A DNA stretch of 64,000 nucleotides, taken from assembly GCF_000429045.1 (NCBI RefSeq), contig NZ_AUBC01000012.1:1-64000 (forward strand), given 5' to 3'. Below are positions 50,556-59,907 of this stretch, one piece after another. This stretch comes from Salinarimonas rosea DSM 21201. Its GTDB lineage: Bacteria > Pseudomonadota > Alphaproteobacteria > Rhizobiales > Beijerinckiaceae. The notes under the pieces were generated by a model that did no database searches, was not told the DNA's origin, and saw nothing but the letters and a program-made list of their open reading frames with translations. Position 1 is the first letter of the stretch, and the number at the start of each line of letters is the position of its first letter. The position numbers and the translations under genes were made by a program.

Positions 50556-50883
50556 GGATGGTCGTTTCCGGCGTGCTGGTGCAGGGGAACGCGGGCGAGG
50601 GCGGCCTCGGGAACGGTGCAGCCGACGCCGGTCACCAGCATGATCTCATAACCGAAAATTGCGAGTCTTGCAGTGCGGAAGGGCAGCCGGGCTCCGCCCC
50701 GACCATCCCTCCGCGACCATCCGGGATCACGCCGGGGCGGTGGCGGAGTTGCGCAGCGGCCTCGGGCCGCCGCTCGGCATTCGTGCCTCGAACTCACGAC
50801 AGAATGTCTTCATGCGCGCTGTATCGGTTCCTGTCTTCGAGCGAGACGTAAAGCGGAGCATATCCAGACAGGTTACGTACCGA
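50556..50883. promoter_or_regulatory. divergent control region between LysR gene and MFS gene
   Basis: 328 bp without a convincing gene. It must hold both promoters. ATAACCGAAAATTGCG (about 50649-50664) is the AT-richest part; GGTTACGTACC at 50870-50880 is a small palindrome just before the chosen MFS start. I could not define a clear T-N11-A LysR box. An in-frame ATG at 50812 could extend the transporter by 24 residues. Confidence 0.45.
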
Positions 50884-52170
50884 ATGGAACCGAAATCCCA
50901 CACGGCGCCCGGCGGAAGCTCGCTCGTAGTCCTGATGGCCGTCTTCGCAGCCGGATACCTGCTGTCGTCCCTGCTGCGCGGCATCACCGCCGCGCTCGCA
51001 CCGTTCTTCACGCGGGAATTCGGCGTCTCGCCGGCGGAGCTCGGGCTGCTGGCGGGATCGTACTTCGCCTCCTTCGCCCTCCTGCAGCTCCCCATGGGGA
51101 TGTTCCTCGACCGGTACGGCGTGCGTGCCGTGATGGTCGGGTCGCTCTCGATCGCAGCGCTCTCGTGCCTCGCCTTCGCGGCGGCTCTCTCCTTTCCGGG
51201 CCTGCTGTGGGCGCGGCTCCTCATCGGCATCGGGGTGAGCGCCTGCCTCATCGCACCGCTCACCGCGGCTCGGCTCTGGACGCCCGTGCCGATGCAGCAG
51301 CGGATCAATTCTTGGATGCTCATGGCGGGCGCCCTGGGCCTGGTGATGGGCACGTTGCCCTCGGAGAGCATCGCCACCGCGTTCGGATGGAGGCCGCTCT
51401 TCGCGGCTCTCGGCGTCCTCTTCGCCGTCGTCGCCGTCGTCATCGCCCTTCGCGCGCCGCGGCACGAGAGATCGGGCGCCGCCGGCCCGGGCGGCCTCCT
51501 GGCGAGCTACGGCTCCGTCGTTCGCGCCCCCTACACCTGGAAGATCGGCGCGGTGGGCCTCTTCAACTACGCCATCCTGGTGGCGATCCAGACGCTGTGG
51601 ATCGGGCCGTGGCTGACCGACGTCGGCGGCGAGACTGTCCGAGGCGCGTCCACCGGGCTCCTGGCGATCAACGGCATCATGCTCGTGGTCTTCCTCGTGA
51701 TGGGGTATCTCAGCCCCTACATCATCCGCTCGCCCGACGACGCCGAGGTCCTGCTGCGGCGCTTCACGCCGCTCGGCATCGGCATGCTGATCTGGATCGC
51801 CGCTCTCGGCCCCGCCGCCCAATGGTATCATTTCGCCGCCTACTGCGTGGCGGCCTGGCCGCTCTCGGTGACGCATCCCCTGGTCGGCCAGCGTTTCGGT
51901 CCGAGCGAAGCCGGCCGGGCGCTCGCCTTCTTCAATCTGCTCCTCTTCGTCGGCGTCTTCCTCTGGCAATGGAGCTTCGGGCTGATGGTGACGGCGCTGT
52001 CGGGACCGTACGGGACCGAGGCCTCCTACCGGCTCGCCCTCTCGGCGCTCGCCCTGCTCTCCGTCGTCGGCTATGCGGCGTTCGTCACGCTTCCGAGCAG
52101 CAAGCCCTCGGTTGCGCCGGCTCCGACGGGGCGGGCCTCGCCGAGCGCGGAGGACGGCACGACGCCTTGA
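50884..52170 (+). CDS. MFS transporter
   Basis: Inner-membrane transporter of 428 residues with about 12 membrane helices. The loop 2-3 signature is visible as GMFLDRYGVRAVMVGSLS. The N-terminal helix starts SLVVLMAVFAAGYLLSSLLR, and helix 4-5 contains ARLLIGIGVSACLIAPLTAA. It resembles the NarK/CynX-like branch, but the substrate cannot be given. ATG 50884 was chosen because it places a normal short N-terminus before helix 1; no strong ribosome site is seen. Divergent LysR gene upstream, hairpin downstream. Confidence 0.82.
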   Translation: MEPKSHTAPGGSSLVVLMAVFAAGYLLSSLLRGITAALAPFFTREFGVSPAELGLLAGSYFASFALLQLPMGMFLDRYGVRAVMVGSLSIAALSCLAFAAALSFPGLLWARLLIGIGVSACLIAPLTAARLWTPVPMQQRINSWMLMAGALGLVMGTLPSESIATAFGWRPLFAALGVLFAVVAVVIALRAPRHERSGAAGPGGLLASYGSVVRAPYTWKIGAVGLFNYAILVAIQTLWIGPWLTDVGGETVRGASTGLLAINGIMLVVFLVMGYLSPYIIRSPDDAEVLLRRFTPLGIGMLIWIAALGPAAQWYHFAAYCVAAWPLSVTHPLVGQRFGPSEAGRALAFFNLLLFVGVFLWQWSFGLMVTALSGPYGTEASYRLALSALALLSVVGYAAFVTLPSSKPSVAPAPTGRASPSAEDGTTP

Positions 52171-52171
52171 G

Positions 52172-52191
52172 CCCCGGGCGTGCGCCCGGGG
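52172..52191 (+). terminator. hairpin after the MFS gene
   Basis: CCCCGGGCG / CGCCCGGGG inverted repeat immediately after the stop codon (52168-52170). No T-run; probable terminator in this GC-rich genome. Confidence 0.5.
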
Positions 52192-52274
52192 AACGGTTCA
52201 CCCCTCCCGCGGCTTGACGGTCGAACCCGACCCTCGCCGGCGTGCCGTGCACGCGCGCCGGCCCGGAAGACCGC

Positions 52275-53243
52275 ATGGCCGCGCCTCCAGACGACACGCT
52301 CGCCGCGCTGCTCGGCGAAAGCTCGGTCCTCGCCCCCGCGGGCCGCAGCGCGGCGGCGATCGCGGAGCTGTCCTGGTGGCTGTTCGGGGGCGCGACGCTG
52401 ATCTGGCTCGTCGTGATCGGGCTCTCGATCTACGCCGCCTATTTCGGCCCGCGGGCCCACGACGAGGCGAAGGTGCGCCTCCTCGTCGTCGGCGGCGGGG
52501 CGGTGATCCCGACGCTCGTCCTCGCCGGCGTGCTCGCCTGGGGCCTGTGGCTGATGCCGCAGGTGAAGCCGCCGCTGCCGCAGGGCGCCGTCGAGATCGA
52601 GGTCGAGGGGCTGCAATGGTGGTGGCGCGCGCGCTACCGTGCCGAGACGGGCGAGACCGCCGTTCCTGTCGCCAACGAGCTCGCGCTCCCCGTCGGGCGT
52701 CCCGCGGTGCTGCGGCTGACGAGCCCCGACGTCATCCACTCCTTCTGGGTCCCCGCGCTCGCCGGCAAGATGGACATGATTCCCGGCCGCGAGACCGTGA
52801 TCGTGCTCGAGCCGACGCGCACGGGCGTGTTCCGCGGCGCCTGCGCGGAGTATTGCGGCGCGTCGCATGCGCTCATGAGCTTCGCGGTGCTCGTGATGGA
52901 GCCCGCCGCCTGGGAGGCCTGGCTGGCGCGCCAGGCGGCGCCGGCCGAGCCGCCGGCGAGCGCGGCGGCCCAGCGGGGGATGGCGGTGTTCACCGAGTAC
53001 GGCTGCGGCGCCTGCCACGCGATCCGCGGCACCGAGGCTGATGGCGATGTCGGGCCCGACCTCACCCACGTCGGCTCGCGCCGCACATTGGCCGCGGGCG
53101 CGCTCCCCAACACGCCCGACGACTACGTCCGCTGGATCTCCGACGTCCACGAGGTCAAGCCGGACGCCAACATGCCGCCCTTCGGCATGCTGCCCGAGGG
53201 CGACCTCGCCGCGCTCGCCCTCTACCTGGACGGCCTGACATGA
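52275..53243 (+). CDS. ctaC: cytochrome c oxidase subunit II with C-terminal cytochrome c domain (caa3 type)
   Basis: Membrane-anchored subunit of 322 residues with two helices (about 28-52 and 68-92), a CuA domain and a fused cytochrome c. CuA ligands: His in SPDVIHSFWVP, and Cys-x3-Cys-x3-His-x2-Met in CAEYCGASHALM (about 193-204). Haem c motif CGACH near residue 243, with the distal Met probably in NMPPFGML. It receives electrons from cytochrome c and passes them to subunit I. Start 52275 lies shortly after GGAAGA. It overlaps the subunit I-III gene (ATGA). Confidence 0.92.
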   Translation: MAAPPDDTLAALLGESSVLAPAGRSAAAIAELSWWLFGGATLIWLVVIGLSIYAAYFGPRAHDEAKVRLLVVGGGAVIPTLVLAGVLAWGLWLMPQVKPPLPQGAVEIEVEGLQWWWRARYRAETGETAVPVANELALPVGRPAVLRLTSPDVIHSFWVPALAGKMDMIPGRETVIVLEPTRTGVFRGACAEYCGASHALMSFAVLVMEPAAWEAWLARQAAPAEPPASAAAQRGMAVFTEYGCGACHAIRGTEADGDVGPDLTHVGSRRTLAAGALPNTPDDYVRWISDVHEVKPDANMPPFGMLPEGDLAALALYLDGLT

Positions 53244-55780
53244 GCGGGCGCGACAAGCTCCTCGACTGGGCGAGAACGCGCCCCGGCGAAAGCGTGCAGG
53301 AGGCGCAGGAGCGCCGCCTCGCCAAGGCCTGGGAGACGCCGACGGGCTGGCGCTACTGGTCGGCGGTGAACAACACCGAGGTTGGCCTCTGGTACACGGT
53401 CTGCGCCTTCCTGTTCTTCCTCTTCGCCGGCGTGCTGGCGCTGATCATGCGCGCGCAGCTCGCCGTGCCGGACAACGACCTCGTCACCGCCGACCAGTAC
53501 AACCAGCTCTTCACGCTGCACGGCTCGGCGATGATGTTCCTGTTCGGCGTACCGTCCTTCGAGGCCTTCTCGATCCTGGTCCTGCCGCAGATGCTCGGCG
53601 CGCGGGACCTGCCGTTCCCGCGGCTCTCCGCCTTCGGCTTCTGGTGCTTCCTGATCGGCGGCGTGTTCGTCTGCGGCTCGATCTATTTCGACGCCGCGCC
53701 GAAGGGCGGCTGGTTCATGTACCCGCCGCTCGCGACCGAGTACCAGGACGGCTACGGCAACGACATCTGGCTGCTCGGCCTGTCCTTCATCGAGATCGCC
53801 TCGATCGCGGCGGCGGTGGAGCTCATCGTCGGCGCGCTCAAGACCCGGCCGCCGGGGATGCGCATCAACCTGATGCCGCTCTACGCCTGGTACGTGCTGG
53901 TCGTCGCCGGGATGATCCTGTTCGCCTTCCCGCCGCTGATCGCGGGGGACCTGCTGTTCGAGATGCAGCGGGCCTTCGACTGGCCCTTCTTCGACCCCGA
54001 CCGGGGCGGCGACCCGCTCCTGTGGCAGCACCTGTTCTGGATCTTCGGCCACCCGGAGGTCTACATCATCTTCCTGCCGGCGATCGCGCTGGTCGCGACG
54101 ATGATCCCCGCCTTCGCCCAGAGGCCGCTCGTCGGCTATTCCTGGGTCGTGCTCGCGGCGGTGGGGACGGGGTTCATCTCGTTCGGCTTGTGGGTCCACC
54201 ACATGTACACGACGGGCCTGCCGAACGTATCGCTCGGCTTCTTCTCGGCGGCGTCGGTCTCGGTGGCGATCCCCACGGGCGTGCAGCTGTTCTGCTTCAT
54301 CGCGACGATGCTGGTGGGGCGCGCCACGGGGAACGTGCCGATGCTCTGGGTCTCGGGCGCCTTCGCGGTCTTCGTGCTCGGCGGGCTCACCGGCGTGATG
54401 GTGGCGCTCGCGCCTTTCGATTTCCAGGCGCACGACACCTACTTCGTCGTCGCCCACCTGCACTACGTGCTCGTCGGCGGCGTGGTGTTCCCGATCCTCG
54501 GCGCGATCCACTATTTCTACCCGCTGGTGGGCGGGAGATCGCTCTCGCCGCGGCTGGGCAAGATCGCCTTCTGGCTCGCCTTCGTCGGCTTCAATCTCGC
54601 ATTCTGGCCGATGCACATCTCGGGGCTGCGCGGCATGCCGCGGCGGGTGTTCACCTACGAGCCGGGCATGGGGCTCGAGCTCCTCAACCTCGTCTCGACG
54701 ATCGGCGCCTTCACCCTGGCCACCGGCCTCGCCGTGTTCCTGTGGGACGTGATCCGCCCGAAGGGCCGCCAGCCCGTCTCGGCGCGCAACCCGTGGAACG
54801 CCGGCTCGCTCGAATGGGCGACGAAGATCCCGCCGCCGCCCTGGGGCGCACGTACGATCCCGGCCGTGTCGAGCCGCTACCCGCTCTGGCAGCAGGAGAA
54901 CTTCGTCGCGGACTACGACGCCGGCCGCTTCTACCTGCCGGATGCCGAGGAGGTGAAGCGCGAGACGATCATCACCACCGTCATCGACGCGCGGCCCATC
55001 CAGTGCCTGCGCGTGCCCGGCCCGGCCTGGCTGACCATGATCGCGGCGGGCTTCGCCGGCGGGTTTTTCATCCTGGGCACGTTCGAGCTCTATGCGCTCG
55101 CCATCACCTGCGGCGCGCTCGCCACCGCGACGATCCTGGCCTGGCTGTGGACCGGCACGGCGGTCGAGCCGGAGAAGGAGGAGAAGGACATCGGGCTGGG
55201 GGTCACCGTGCCGCTCTACGCCTCGGGGCCGGCTTCGGTGGGCTGGTGGGCGATGTTCATCACCATGATCGGCGACATGGCGGCCTTCGCCGGGATCGTC
55301 TTCGGCTACTACTTCTTCTGGACGGTCCACCCGGAGTTCCCGCCGCCGGGGTCGCGGGGGCCGGGCTGGGAATGGCCGACGATCGCGCTCGCGATCCTGG
55401 TGCTCGCCTGGGCGGTGACGATGGGCGCCCAGAAGGCGATCCGCGGCGGCCGGGAGCGGCTGGGGATCGCGCTCCTCGCCGCCTGTCTCGTGCTCGGCCC
55501 CGTCGGCGTCGCGGCGCTCGCGGCGGGGCCGTGGCTGACCGGCATGGACCCGACGGCGCACGCCTATCCGGCGACCGTGTGGGTATTGGTGCTGTGGACC
55601 GGCATCCACCTCGCCATCGGCTTCGTCGCCCACGCCTATTGCCTGGCGCGCGCGCTCGCCGGGCGGCTGACCGCGCGGCGCGACATCGATATCCGCAACA
55701 CGACGCTCTACTGGCACTTCATGTTCGCCACCGTCCTCGTCACCGTCGCCACGATCGGCGGCTTCCCGCTCGTCTCGTGA
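53240..55780 (+). CDS. ctaD: cytochrome c oxidase fused subunits I and III
   Basis: Fusion protein of 846 residues. The subunit I part (about 1-600) has haem a ligand His in LFTLHGSAMMF, the Tyr-His cross-link region WIFGHPEVYIIF, CuB histidines in VHHMYTTGL and haem ligands in YFVVAHLHYVLVGG. The part after about residue 640 is subunit III-like (YYFFWTVHPEFPPPG, WTGIHLAIGFVAHAYCLARA). Such I-III fusions occur in caa3-type oxidases. It pumps protons while reducing O2 to water in the inner membrane. Coupled to ctaC by ATGA. Confidence 0.92.
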   Translation: MSGRDKLLDWARTRPGESVQEAQERRLAKAWETPTGWRYWSAVNNTEVGLWYTVCAFLFFLFAGVLALIMRAQLAVPDNDLVTADQYNQLFTLHGSAMMFLFGVPSFEAFSILVLPQMLGARDLPFPRLSAFGFWCFLIGGVFVCGSIYFDAAPKGGWFMYPPLATEYQDGYGNDIWLLGLSFIEIASIAAAVELIVGALKTRPPGMRINLMPLYAWYVLVVAGMILFAFPPLIAGDLLFEMQRAFDWPFFDPDRGGDPLLWQHLFWIFGHPEVYIIFLPAIALVATMIPAFAQRPLVGYSWVVLAAVGTGFISFGLWVHHMYTTGLPNVSLGFFSAASVSVAIPTGVQLFCFIATMLVGRATGNVPMLWVSGAFAVFVLGGLTGVMVALAPFDFQAHDTYFVVAHLHYVLVGGVVFPILGAIHYFYPLVGGRSLSPRLGKIAFWLAFVGFNLAFWPMHISGLRGMPRRVFTYEPGMGLELLNLVSTIGAFTLATGLAVFLWDVIRPKGRQPVSARNPWNAGSLEWATKIPPPPWGARTIPAVSSRYPLWQQENFVADYDAGRFYLPDAEEVKRETIITTVIDARPIQCLRVPGPAWLTMIAAGFAGGFFILGTFELYALAITCGALATATILAWLWTGTAVEPEKEEKDIGLGVTVPLYASGPASVGWWAMFITMIGDMAAFAGIVFGYYFFWTVHPEFPPPGSRGPGWEWPTIALAILVLAWAVTMGAQKAIRGGRERLGIALLAACLVLGPVGVAALAAGPWLTGMDPTAHAYPATVWVLVLWTGIHLAIGFVAHAYCLARALAGRLTARRDIDIRNTTLYWHFMFATVLVTVATIGGFPLVS

Positions 55781-55788
55781 GGCAGGCC

Positions 55789-56217
55789 ATGGAAGACCGC
55801 ATGGAAGACCGCAGCGACGCCGCCCGACGCGAGGAGATTCCCGACGAGCTGCAGGCCCGGCGGGAGACGATCTTCATGATCCCCGCAGCGCCGGCGATCT
55901 GGGCGGCGCATTTCCTCGCCTCCTACATCACCGCCGCGATCTGGTGCGCCAAGGTCGCCGGGCGCACGGGCGCGCTCGACGGCGCGCGCTGGCTGGTGGC
56001 CGGCTACACGGGCGTGGCGCTCCTGGCGATCGCCATCGTCGGGATCTGGGGCTTCCGCCACCATTCCTACGGCGACGCCACCGTGCCGCACGACTTCGAC
56101 ACGCCCGCCGACCGCCACCGCTTCCTCGGCTTCTCGACGCTGCTGCTCGCGGCGCTCAGCTTCGTGGCGGTGCTGTTCGTGGGGATGGTGGTCGTCTTCA
56201 CGGAGACCTGCCGATGA
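55789..56217 (+). CDS. small membrane protein of the caa3 operon
   Basis: Protein of 142 residues with three hydrophobic segments (FMIPAAPAIWAAHFLASYIT; GYTGVALLAIAIVGIWGF; STLLLAALSFVAVLFVGMVV) after a charged N-terminus that repeats MEDR. Similar uncharacterised proteins lie between oxidase subunit and CtaG genes; it may be an accessory subunit IV or assembly aid. Coupled to ctaG by ATGA. Confidence 0.75.
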   Translation: MEDRMEDRSDAARREEIPDELQARRETIFMIPAAPAIWAAHFLASYITAAIWCAKVAGRTGALDGARWLVAGYTGVALLAIAIVGIWGFRHHSYGDATVPHDFDTPADRHRFLGFSTLLLAALSFVAVLFVGMVVVFTETCR

Positions 56218-56840
56218 GCGCGCGCACGCATATGAGCGCGCGGCGCCTTCTTCTGCTGGGCGCAGGGCTCGCCTTCCTCGCCGCCGCCTGGATCGGCCCG
56301 CTGCCGGCGCTCGCCATGACGCGCTTCTGGGCGCACATGACGATGCATCTCGGGGTCGTCGCGCTCGCCGCCCCGTTGATCGCCGCGGGGCTTGCCGGGA
56401 GCCGGTACGATCCGGCGGCGCGGGTGCCCCTCCTGTTCGCGCCGCTGCCGGCGGCGTTCCTGGAGCTGGTCGTCGTCTGGGGCTGGCACGCGCCGGCGGC
56501 GCACGACGCGGCGCGGATGCGGCCGGAGGTCTTCGTCGCCGAGCAGGCCTCGTTCCTCGCGGTGGGCCTCCTCGTCTGGATCTCCGCGCTCGGCGGCGCG
56601 GCGCGGGTGCGGCGGGAGCGGGCGGCGGCGGGCGTCGGGGCGCTGCTGCTCACCTCGATGCACATGGGGCTCTTGGGCGTGCTCCTCGCGCTCGCCCCCC
56701 GCCCGCTCTACGAGGCCTGCCTCGGCCTGTTCGACCAGCAGGTCGGCGGGGTGATGATGCTCGCGGTCGGCGGCACGGTGTATCTCGTCGGCGGCCTCGT
56801 GCTGCTCTCGACCCTGCTGCGCGAGGAGGCGCGGCCATGA
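56214..56840 (+). CDS. ctaG: caa3-type oxidase assembly protein CtaG-like
   Basis: Polytopic membrane protein of 208 residues of the caa3_CtaG family. Conserved His-rich elements are RFWAHMTMHLGVVALAAPLI, VVVWGWHAPAAHDAAR and LTSMHMGLLGVLLALAP. Involved in copper/oxidase maturation. A GVMMLAVGGTVYLVGGLVLL helix ends the protein. ATGA overlaps on both sides. It is shorter than Bacillus CtaG. Confidence 0.82.
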   Translation: MSARTHMSARRLLLLGAGLAFLAAAWIGPLPALAMTRFWAHMTMHLGVVALAAPLIAAGLAGSRYDPAARVPLLFAPLPAAFLELVVVWGWHAPAAHDAARMRPEVFVAEQASFLAVGLLVWISALGGAARVRRERAAAGVGALLLTSMHMGLLGVLLALAPRPLYEACLGLFDQQVGGVMMLAVGGTVYLVGGLVLLSTLLREEARP

Positions 56841-58036
56841 AGCGGCGGGCGCGCACGCTCCTGCGGCGTCTCTCCTGGCGCCGCCGCCTCGGCACGATCG
56901 GCGCGTTCCTCGCCCTCGCGGCGATCGGCGGCTTCGTCTACGCCTGGGCGGGGCTCGCGCCGATCTCGGCGCGGTCCGGGCACTGGTCGGCGACGGCCTG
57001 GTTCCTGCACTTCGCCATGCGCCAGGGCGTCGAGACCCGTGCGGCGGTCTCCGTCGCGAAGCCGGAGGACGTCGACGTCGCCGATCCCGCCCTGGCGCTG
57101 CGCGGCGCACCGCATTTCGCCGGCGGCTGCGCGCCCTGCCACGGCGCACCGGGGCAGGCGCGCTCCGCCATCGCCCGCGCCATGACCCCGCAGCCGCCGC
57201 GGCTCGAGAGCCGCATCCCGGACTGGAGTGACGAGGAGCTGTTCTGGATCGTCCAGAACGGCATCAAGTTCTCCGCGATGCCCGCCTGGCCCGCCGAGCA
57301 TCGCGAGGACGAGGTCTGGTCCATGGTCGCCTTCCTGCGGCGGCTGCCGGGGATGACGCCCGCCGAGTGGAGCCGCCTCGCGGGCCTCGAAGAGGCCGCG
57401 CCGGCGCCGGTGCGCGAGGCCGCGCTCGCGCCCGGCGGCCCCGAGGCGCCGGGCGGCGGGACGCGGCTGCGCCGCCTCGTCGACCCGCCGATCGGCGAGA
57501 TCCTGGCCGAGAGCTGCGTGCGCTGCCACGGCGCGGACGGCCTGGGGCGCGGGGAGGGGGCGTTCCCGAAGCTCGCCGGCCAGAAGGAGGCCTATCTCCA
57601 CGCCTCCCTGCGCGCATACGCGCGGGACGCGCGCCAGAGCGGCTTCATGCGCCCCGTCGCCGTGGGGCTGACGGACGCGCAGATGCGCGGGCTCGCGGAA
57701 TACTACGCCGGCCTCCCCGCCGGGCCGGCCGGCGCACCGGTCTCCGACGCGGGGGCGCGTGCGCTGGGCGAGCGTGTTGCCACAATCGGCGTGCCGGAGC
57801 GCGGCGTGCCGGCCTGTGCGAGCTGCCACGGGCCGGAGACGTCGCCCTGGTACCCGCTGATCTCGGGCCAGGACGAGCGCTACCTCGCCCTCCAGCTCGA
57901 GGCCTGGCGCGACGGCGATCGCGGCGGCACTGTCTTCGCGCAGGTGATGCGCATGGCGGCCGAACGGCTGACGGATGCGGAGATCGCCGCCGTGTCCGCG
58001 TGGTATGCGGCCCAGGGCGCGCCGATGCGACGATGA
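56837..58036 (+). CDS. three-haem cytochrome c
   Basis: Membrane-anchored (helix about 20-42) periplasmic protein of 399 residues with three haem c sites: CAPCH (about 97), CVRCH (about 226) and CASCH (about 326). Possible axial Met residues occur in KFSAMPAWP, FMRPVAVG and FAQVMRMAAERL. As last gene of the caa3 operon it probably delivers electrons to CtaC. The first domain is linked to the others by an Ala/Pro/Gly linker at about 180-205. Confidence 0.88.
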   Translation: MKRRARTLLRRLSWRRRLGTIGAFLALAAIGGFVYAWAGLAPISARSGHWSATAWFLHFAMRQGVETRAAVSVAKPEDVDVADPALALRGAPHFAGGCAPCHGAPGQARSAIARAMTPQPPRLESRIPDWSDEELFWIVQNGIKFSAMPAWPAEHREDEVWSMVAFLRRLPGMTPAEWSRLAGLEEAAPAPVREAALAPGGPEAPGGGTRLRRLVDPPIGEILAESCVRCHGADGLGRGEGAFPKLAGQKEAYLHASLRAYARDARQSGFMRPVAVGLTDAQMRGLAEYYAGLPAGPAGAPVSDAGARALGERVATIGVPERGVPACASCHGPETSPWYPLISGQDERYLALQLEAWRDGDRGGTVFAQVMRMAAERLTDAEIAAVSAWYAAQGAPMRR

Positions 58037-58062
58037 GCGCCGCGTGCGCATGCCTGCGGCGC
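58037..58062 (+). terminator. hairpin after the cytochrome operon
   Basis: GCGCCGC / GCGGCGC inverted repeat with a 12-nt loop starting immediately after the TGA. It separates the oxidase operon from folP. No T-run. Confidence 0.45.
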
Positions 58063-58133
58063 GCCGCACCCCCTTGCGCGCGGGTCCCGGCTCGGCGCAA
58101 TCAGGCGCCGACCGTGCCACCCCGGAGCCGCCC

Positions 58134-58967
58134 ATGCTCGACCCCGCCGGCGTCGCCCGCCGCGACGCCTTCCTCGCCGCCCTCGCCGCGCGGCCGCTCG
58201 TGATGGGCATCCTCAACGTCACGCCCGACAGCTTCTCGGACGGCGGCCTGCATGCGGCCCACGACGCGGCGATCGCGCGGGGCCGCGCCATGGCGGGGGA
58301 GGGGGCTGACGTGATCGACGTCGGGGGTGAATCGACCCGGCCCGGAGCGGTGCCGGTGGATGCCGACGAGGAGCTCGCCCGGGTCGGGCCCGTGCTCGAC
58401 GCGCTCTGCCCGGGCCTCGACGTGCCGGTCTCGATCGACACCTACAAGGCAGCGGTGGCGCGCGAGGCGGTGCGGCGCGGCGCGGTCGTCGTCAACGACG
58501 TCTGGGCGCTCGGGCGTGATCCGGCGATGGCCGACGCGGTGGCGGAGACCGGCGCCGCGCTCGTGATCATGCACAACCGCGAGAGCATCGACGCGGACCT
58601 CGACATCGTCGCCGAGGTCGAGCGCGTGCTCGACGCGGCGCTCGCCCGCGCCGCGCGCGCCGGCATCCCGGAGGACCGCATCCTGGTCGATCCCGGCATC
58701 GGCTTCGGCAAGACGGTGGAGCAGAACCTCGCCTGCCTGCGCGCCCTGCCGCGGCTCGCGGCGCTCGGCCGGCCGATCCTGCTCGGCGTCTCGCGCAAGT
58801 CGCTGTTCGGGCGCCTCCTCGGCCGCGCCGTCGACGAGCGGCTGCCGGCGACGCTGGCCACCAACATCGCCGGCGTGCTCGCGGGCGCGGCGGTGATCCG
58901 CGTGCACGACGTCGCCCCGCACGTCGACGCGCTCGCCATGCTGCGGGCGACGGGAGCGCTGGCATGA
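58134..58967 (+). CDS. folP: dihydropteroate synthase
   Basis: Folate-pathway enzyme of 277 residues joining p-aminobenzoate to 6-hydroxymethyl-dihydropterin pyrophosphate. Signatures: VMGILNVTPDSFSDGG (N-terminal), DVIDVGGESTRPGA, VSIDTYKAAVAREA, VIMHNR, ILVDPGIGFGKTVEQNL and LLGVSRKSLFG with the conserved Lys and Arg. Start 58134 follows GGAG by 7 nt. Overlaps folBK (ATGA). Confidence 0.95.
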   Translation: MLDPAGVARRDAFLAALAARPLVMGILNVTPDSFSDGGLHAAHDAAIARGRAMAGEGADVIDVGGESTRPGAVPVDADEELARVGPVLDALCPGLDVPVSIDTYKAAVAREAVRRGAVVVNDVWALGRDPAMADAVAETGAALVIMHNRESIDADLDIVAEVERVLDAALARAARAGIPEDRILVDPGIGFGKTVEQNLACLRALPRLAALGRPILLGVSRKSLFGRLLGRAVDERLPATLATNIAGVLAGAAVIRVHDVAPHVDALAMLRATGALA

Positions 58968-59815
58968 CCGACCGTGTCTTCGTCTCGAACCTGTGCCTCT
59001 TCGCCCATCACGGCGTCTTCCCGGAGGAGACGCGGCTCGGGCAGCGCTTCTACGTCGACATCGACTGCGGCACCGACGTGGAGGAGGCCGCGCGCGGCGA
59101 CGATCCGCAGGCGGCGGTCGACTACGGGGCGCTGTGCGCACTCGCCATCGAGATCTCGGCGTCGGGGCCGTTCAAGCTCGTGGAGACGCTTGCCGAGCGC
59201 ATCGCCACGCGCGTGCTGGACGCCTTCCCGAGCGTGTTCGACGTGCGGGTGCGCGTTCGCAAGCCGGCCGCCCCGATCGCGGCGTCCATCGACCACGCCG
59301 GCGTCGAGATCCTGCGGGTGCGCCGCACGCCGATCGCCCTCGCGCTCGGCTCCAACGTCGGCGACAGCCGCGCGACCCTGCGCGCCGCGCTCGCCCGGCT
59401 CGGGGCGTCGCCGGGGCTCGCGATCGAGGCGGTGTCGCACACCTACCGCACGGCGCCCTGGGGCCGCGAGGACCAGCAGGACTTCCTCAACGCCTGCGCC
59501 ATCGGCTGGACGAGCCTGCCGCCGCGGGCCTTGCTGCGCCTGTGCAAGGCGCTCGAGGTCCAGCTCGGGCGGACCCCCGAGGTCCGCTGGGGCCCGCGGG
59601 TGATCGACATCGACGTCCTGCACTACGGCGATCTCGCCATGCGCGGCGAGGAGCTGACGCTGCCGCATCCCGAGCTGTTCGCCCGGCCCTTCGTGCTGGT
59701 GCCGCTCGCCGAGATCGCGCCCGATCGCACCATCGCCGGCGTGCGCGTCGCCGATGCGCTCGCCCGGCTCGCGCGCAAGCCGGACGATGTCGTGCGTCTC
59801 GACGATCCGGGCTGA
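58964..59815 (+). CDS. folBK: bifunctional dihydroneopterin aldolase / HPPK
   Basis: Fusion of 283 residues. Residues 1-115 are FolB (dihydroneopterin aldolase: DRVFVSNLCLFAHHGVFPEE, VDYGALCALA, LVETLAERIA, VRVRKPAAPI). Residues 120-283 are FolK (pyrophosphokinase: ALALGSNVGDSRATLRAAL, YRTAPWGREDQQDFLNACAI, WGPRVIDIDVLHYGD, LPHPELFARPFVLVPLAEIA). The two enzymes act just before FolP, which is encoded immediately upstream with an ATGA overlap. Confidence 0.93.
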   Translation: MTDRVFVSNLCLFAHHGVFPEETRLGQRFYVDIDCGTDVEEAARGDDPQAAVDYGALCALAIEISASGPFKLVETLAERIATRVLDAFPSVFDVRVRVRKPAAPIAASIDHAGVEILRVRRTPIALALGSNVGDSRATLRAALARLGASPGLAIEAVSHTYRTAPWGREDQQDFLNACAIGWTSLPPRALLRLCKALEVQLGRTPEVRWGPRVIDIDVLHYGDLAMRGEELTLPHPELFARPFVLVPLAEIAPDRTIAGVRVADALARLARKPDDVVRLDDPG

Positions 59816-59907
59816 AGGCGCCGGCGACGTCGCGTCGACGGCCGGCCGCGGTGCGACTCGCGCAGGCGGCGCCGAGCGCCGCAGGGCGCGTGCGGCCTGC
59901 CCGAGGC

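Noticed and set aside
53222-55717. 831-residue minus-strand frame opposite the oxidase I-III gene
   Set aside because: Low-complexity antisense frame; the plus strand encodes all haem and copper ligands of the oxidase.
59816-59907. Possible terminator in the convergent folBK/amn gap
   Set aside because: Only weak, imperfect GC repeats are present, indistinguishable from background in this composition.
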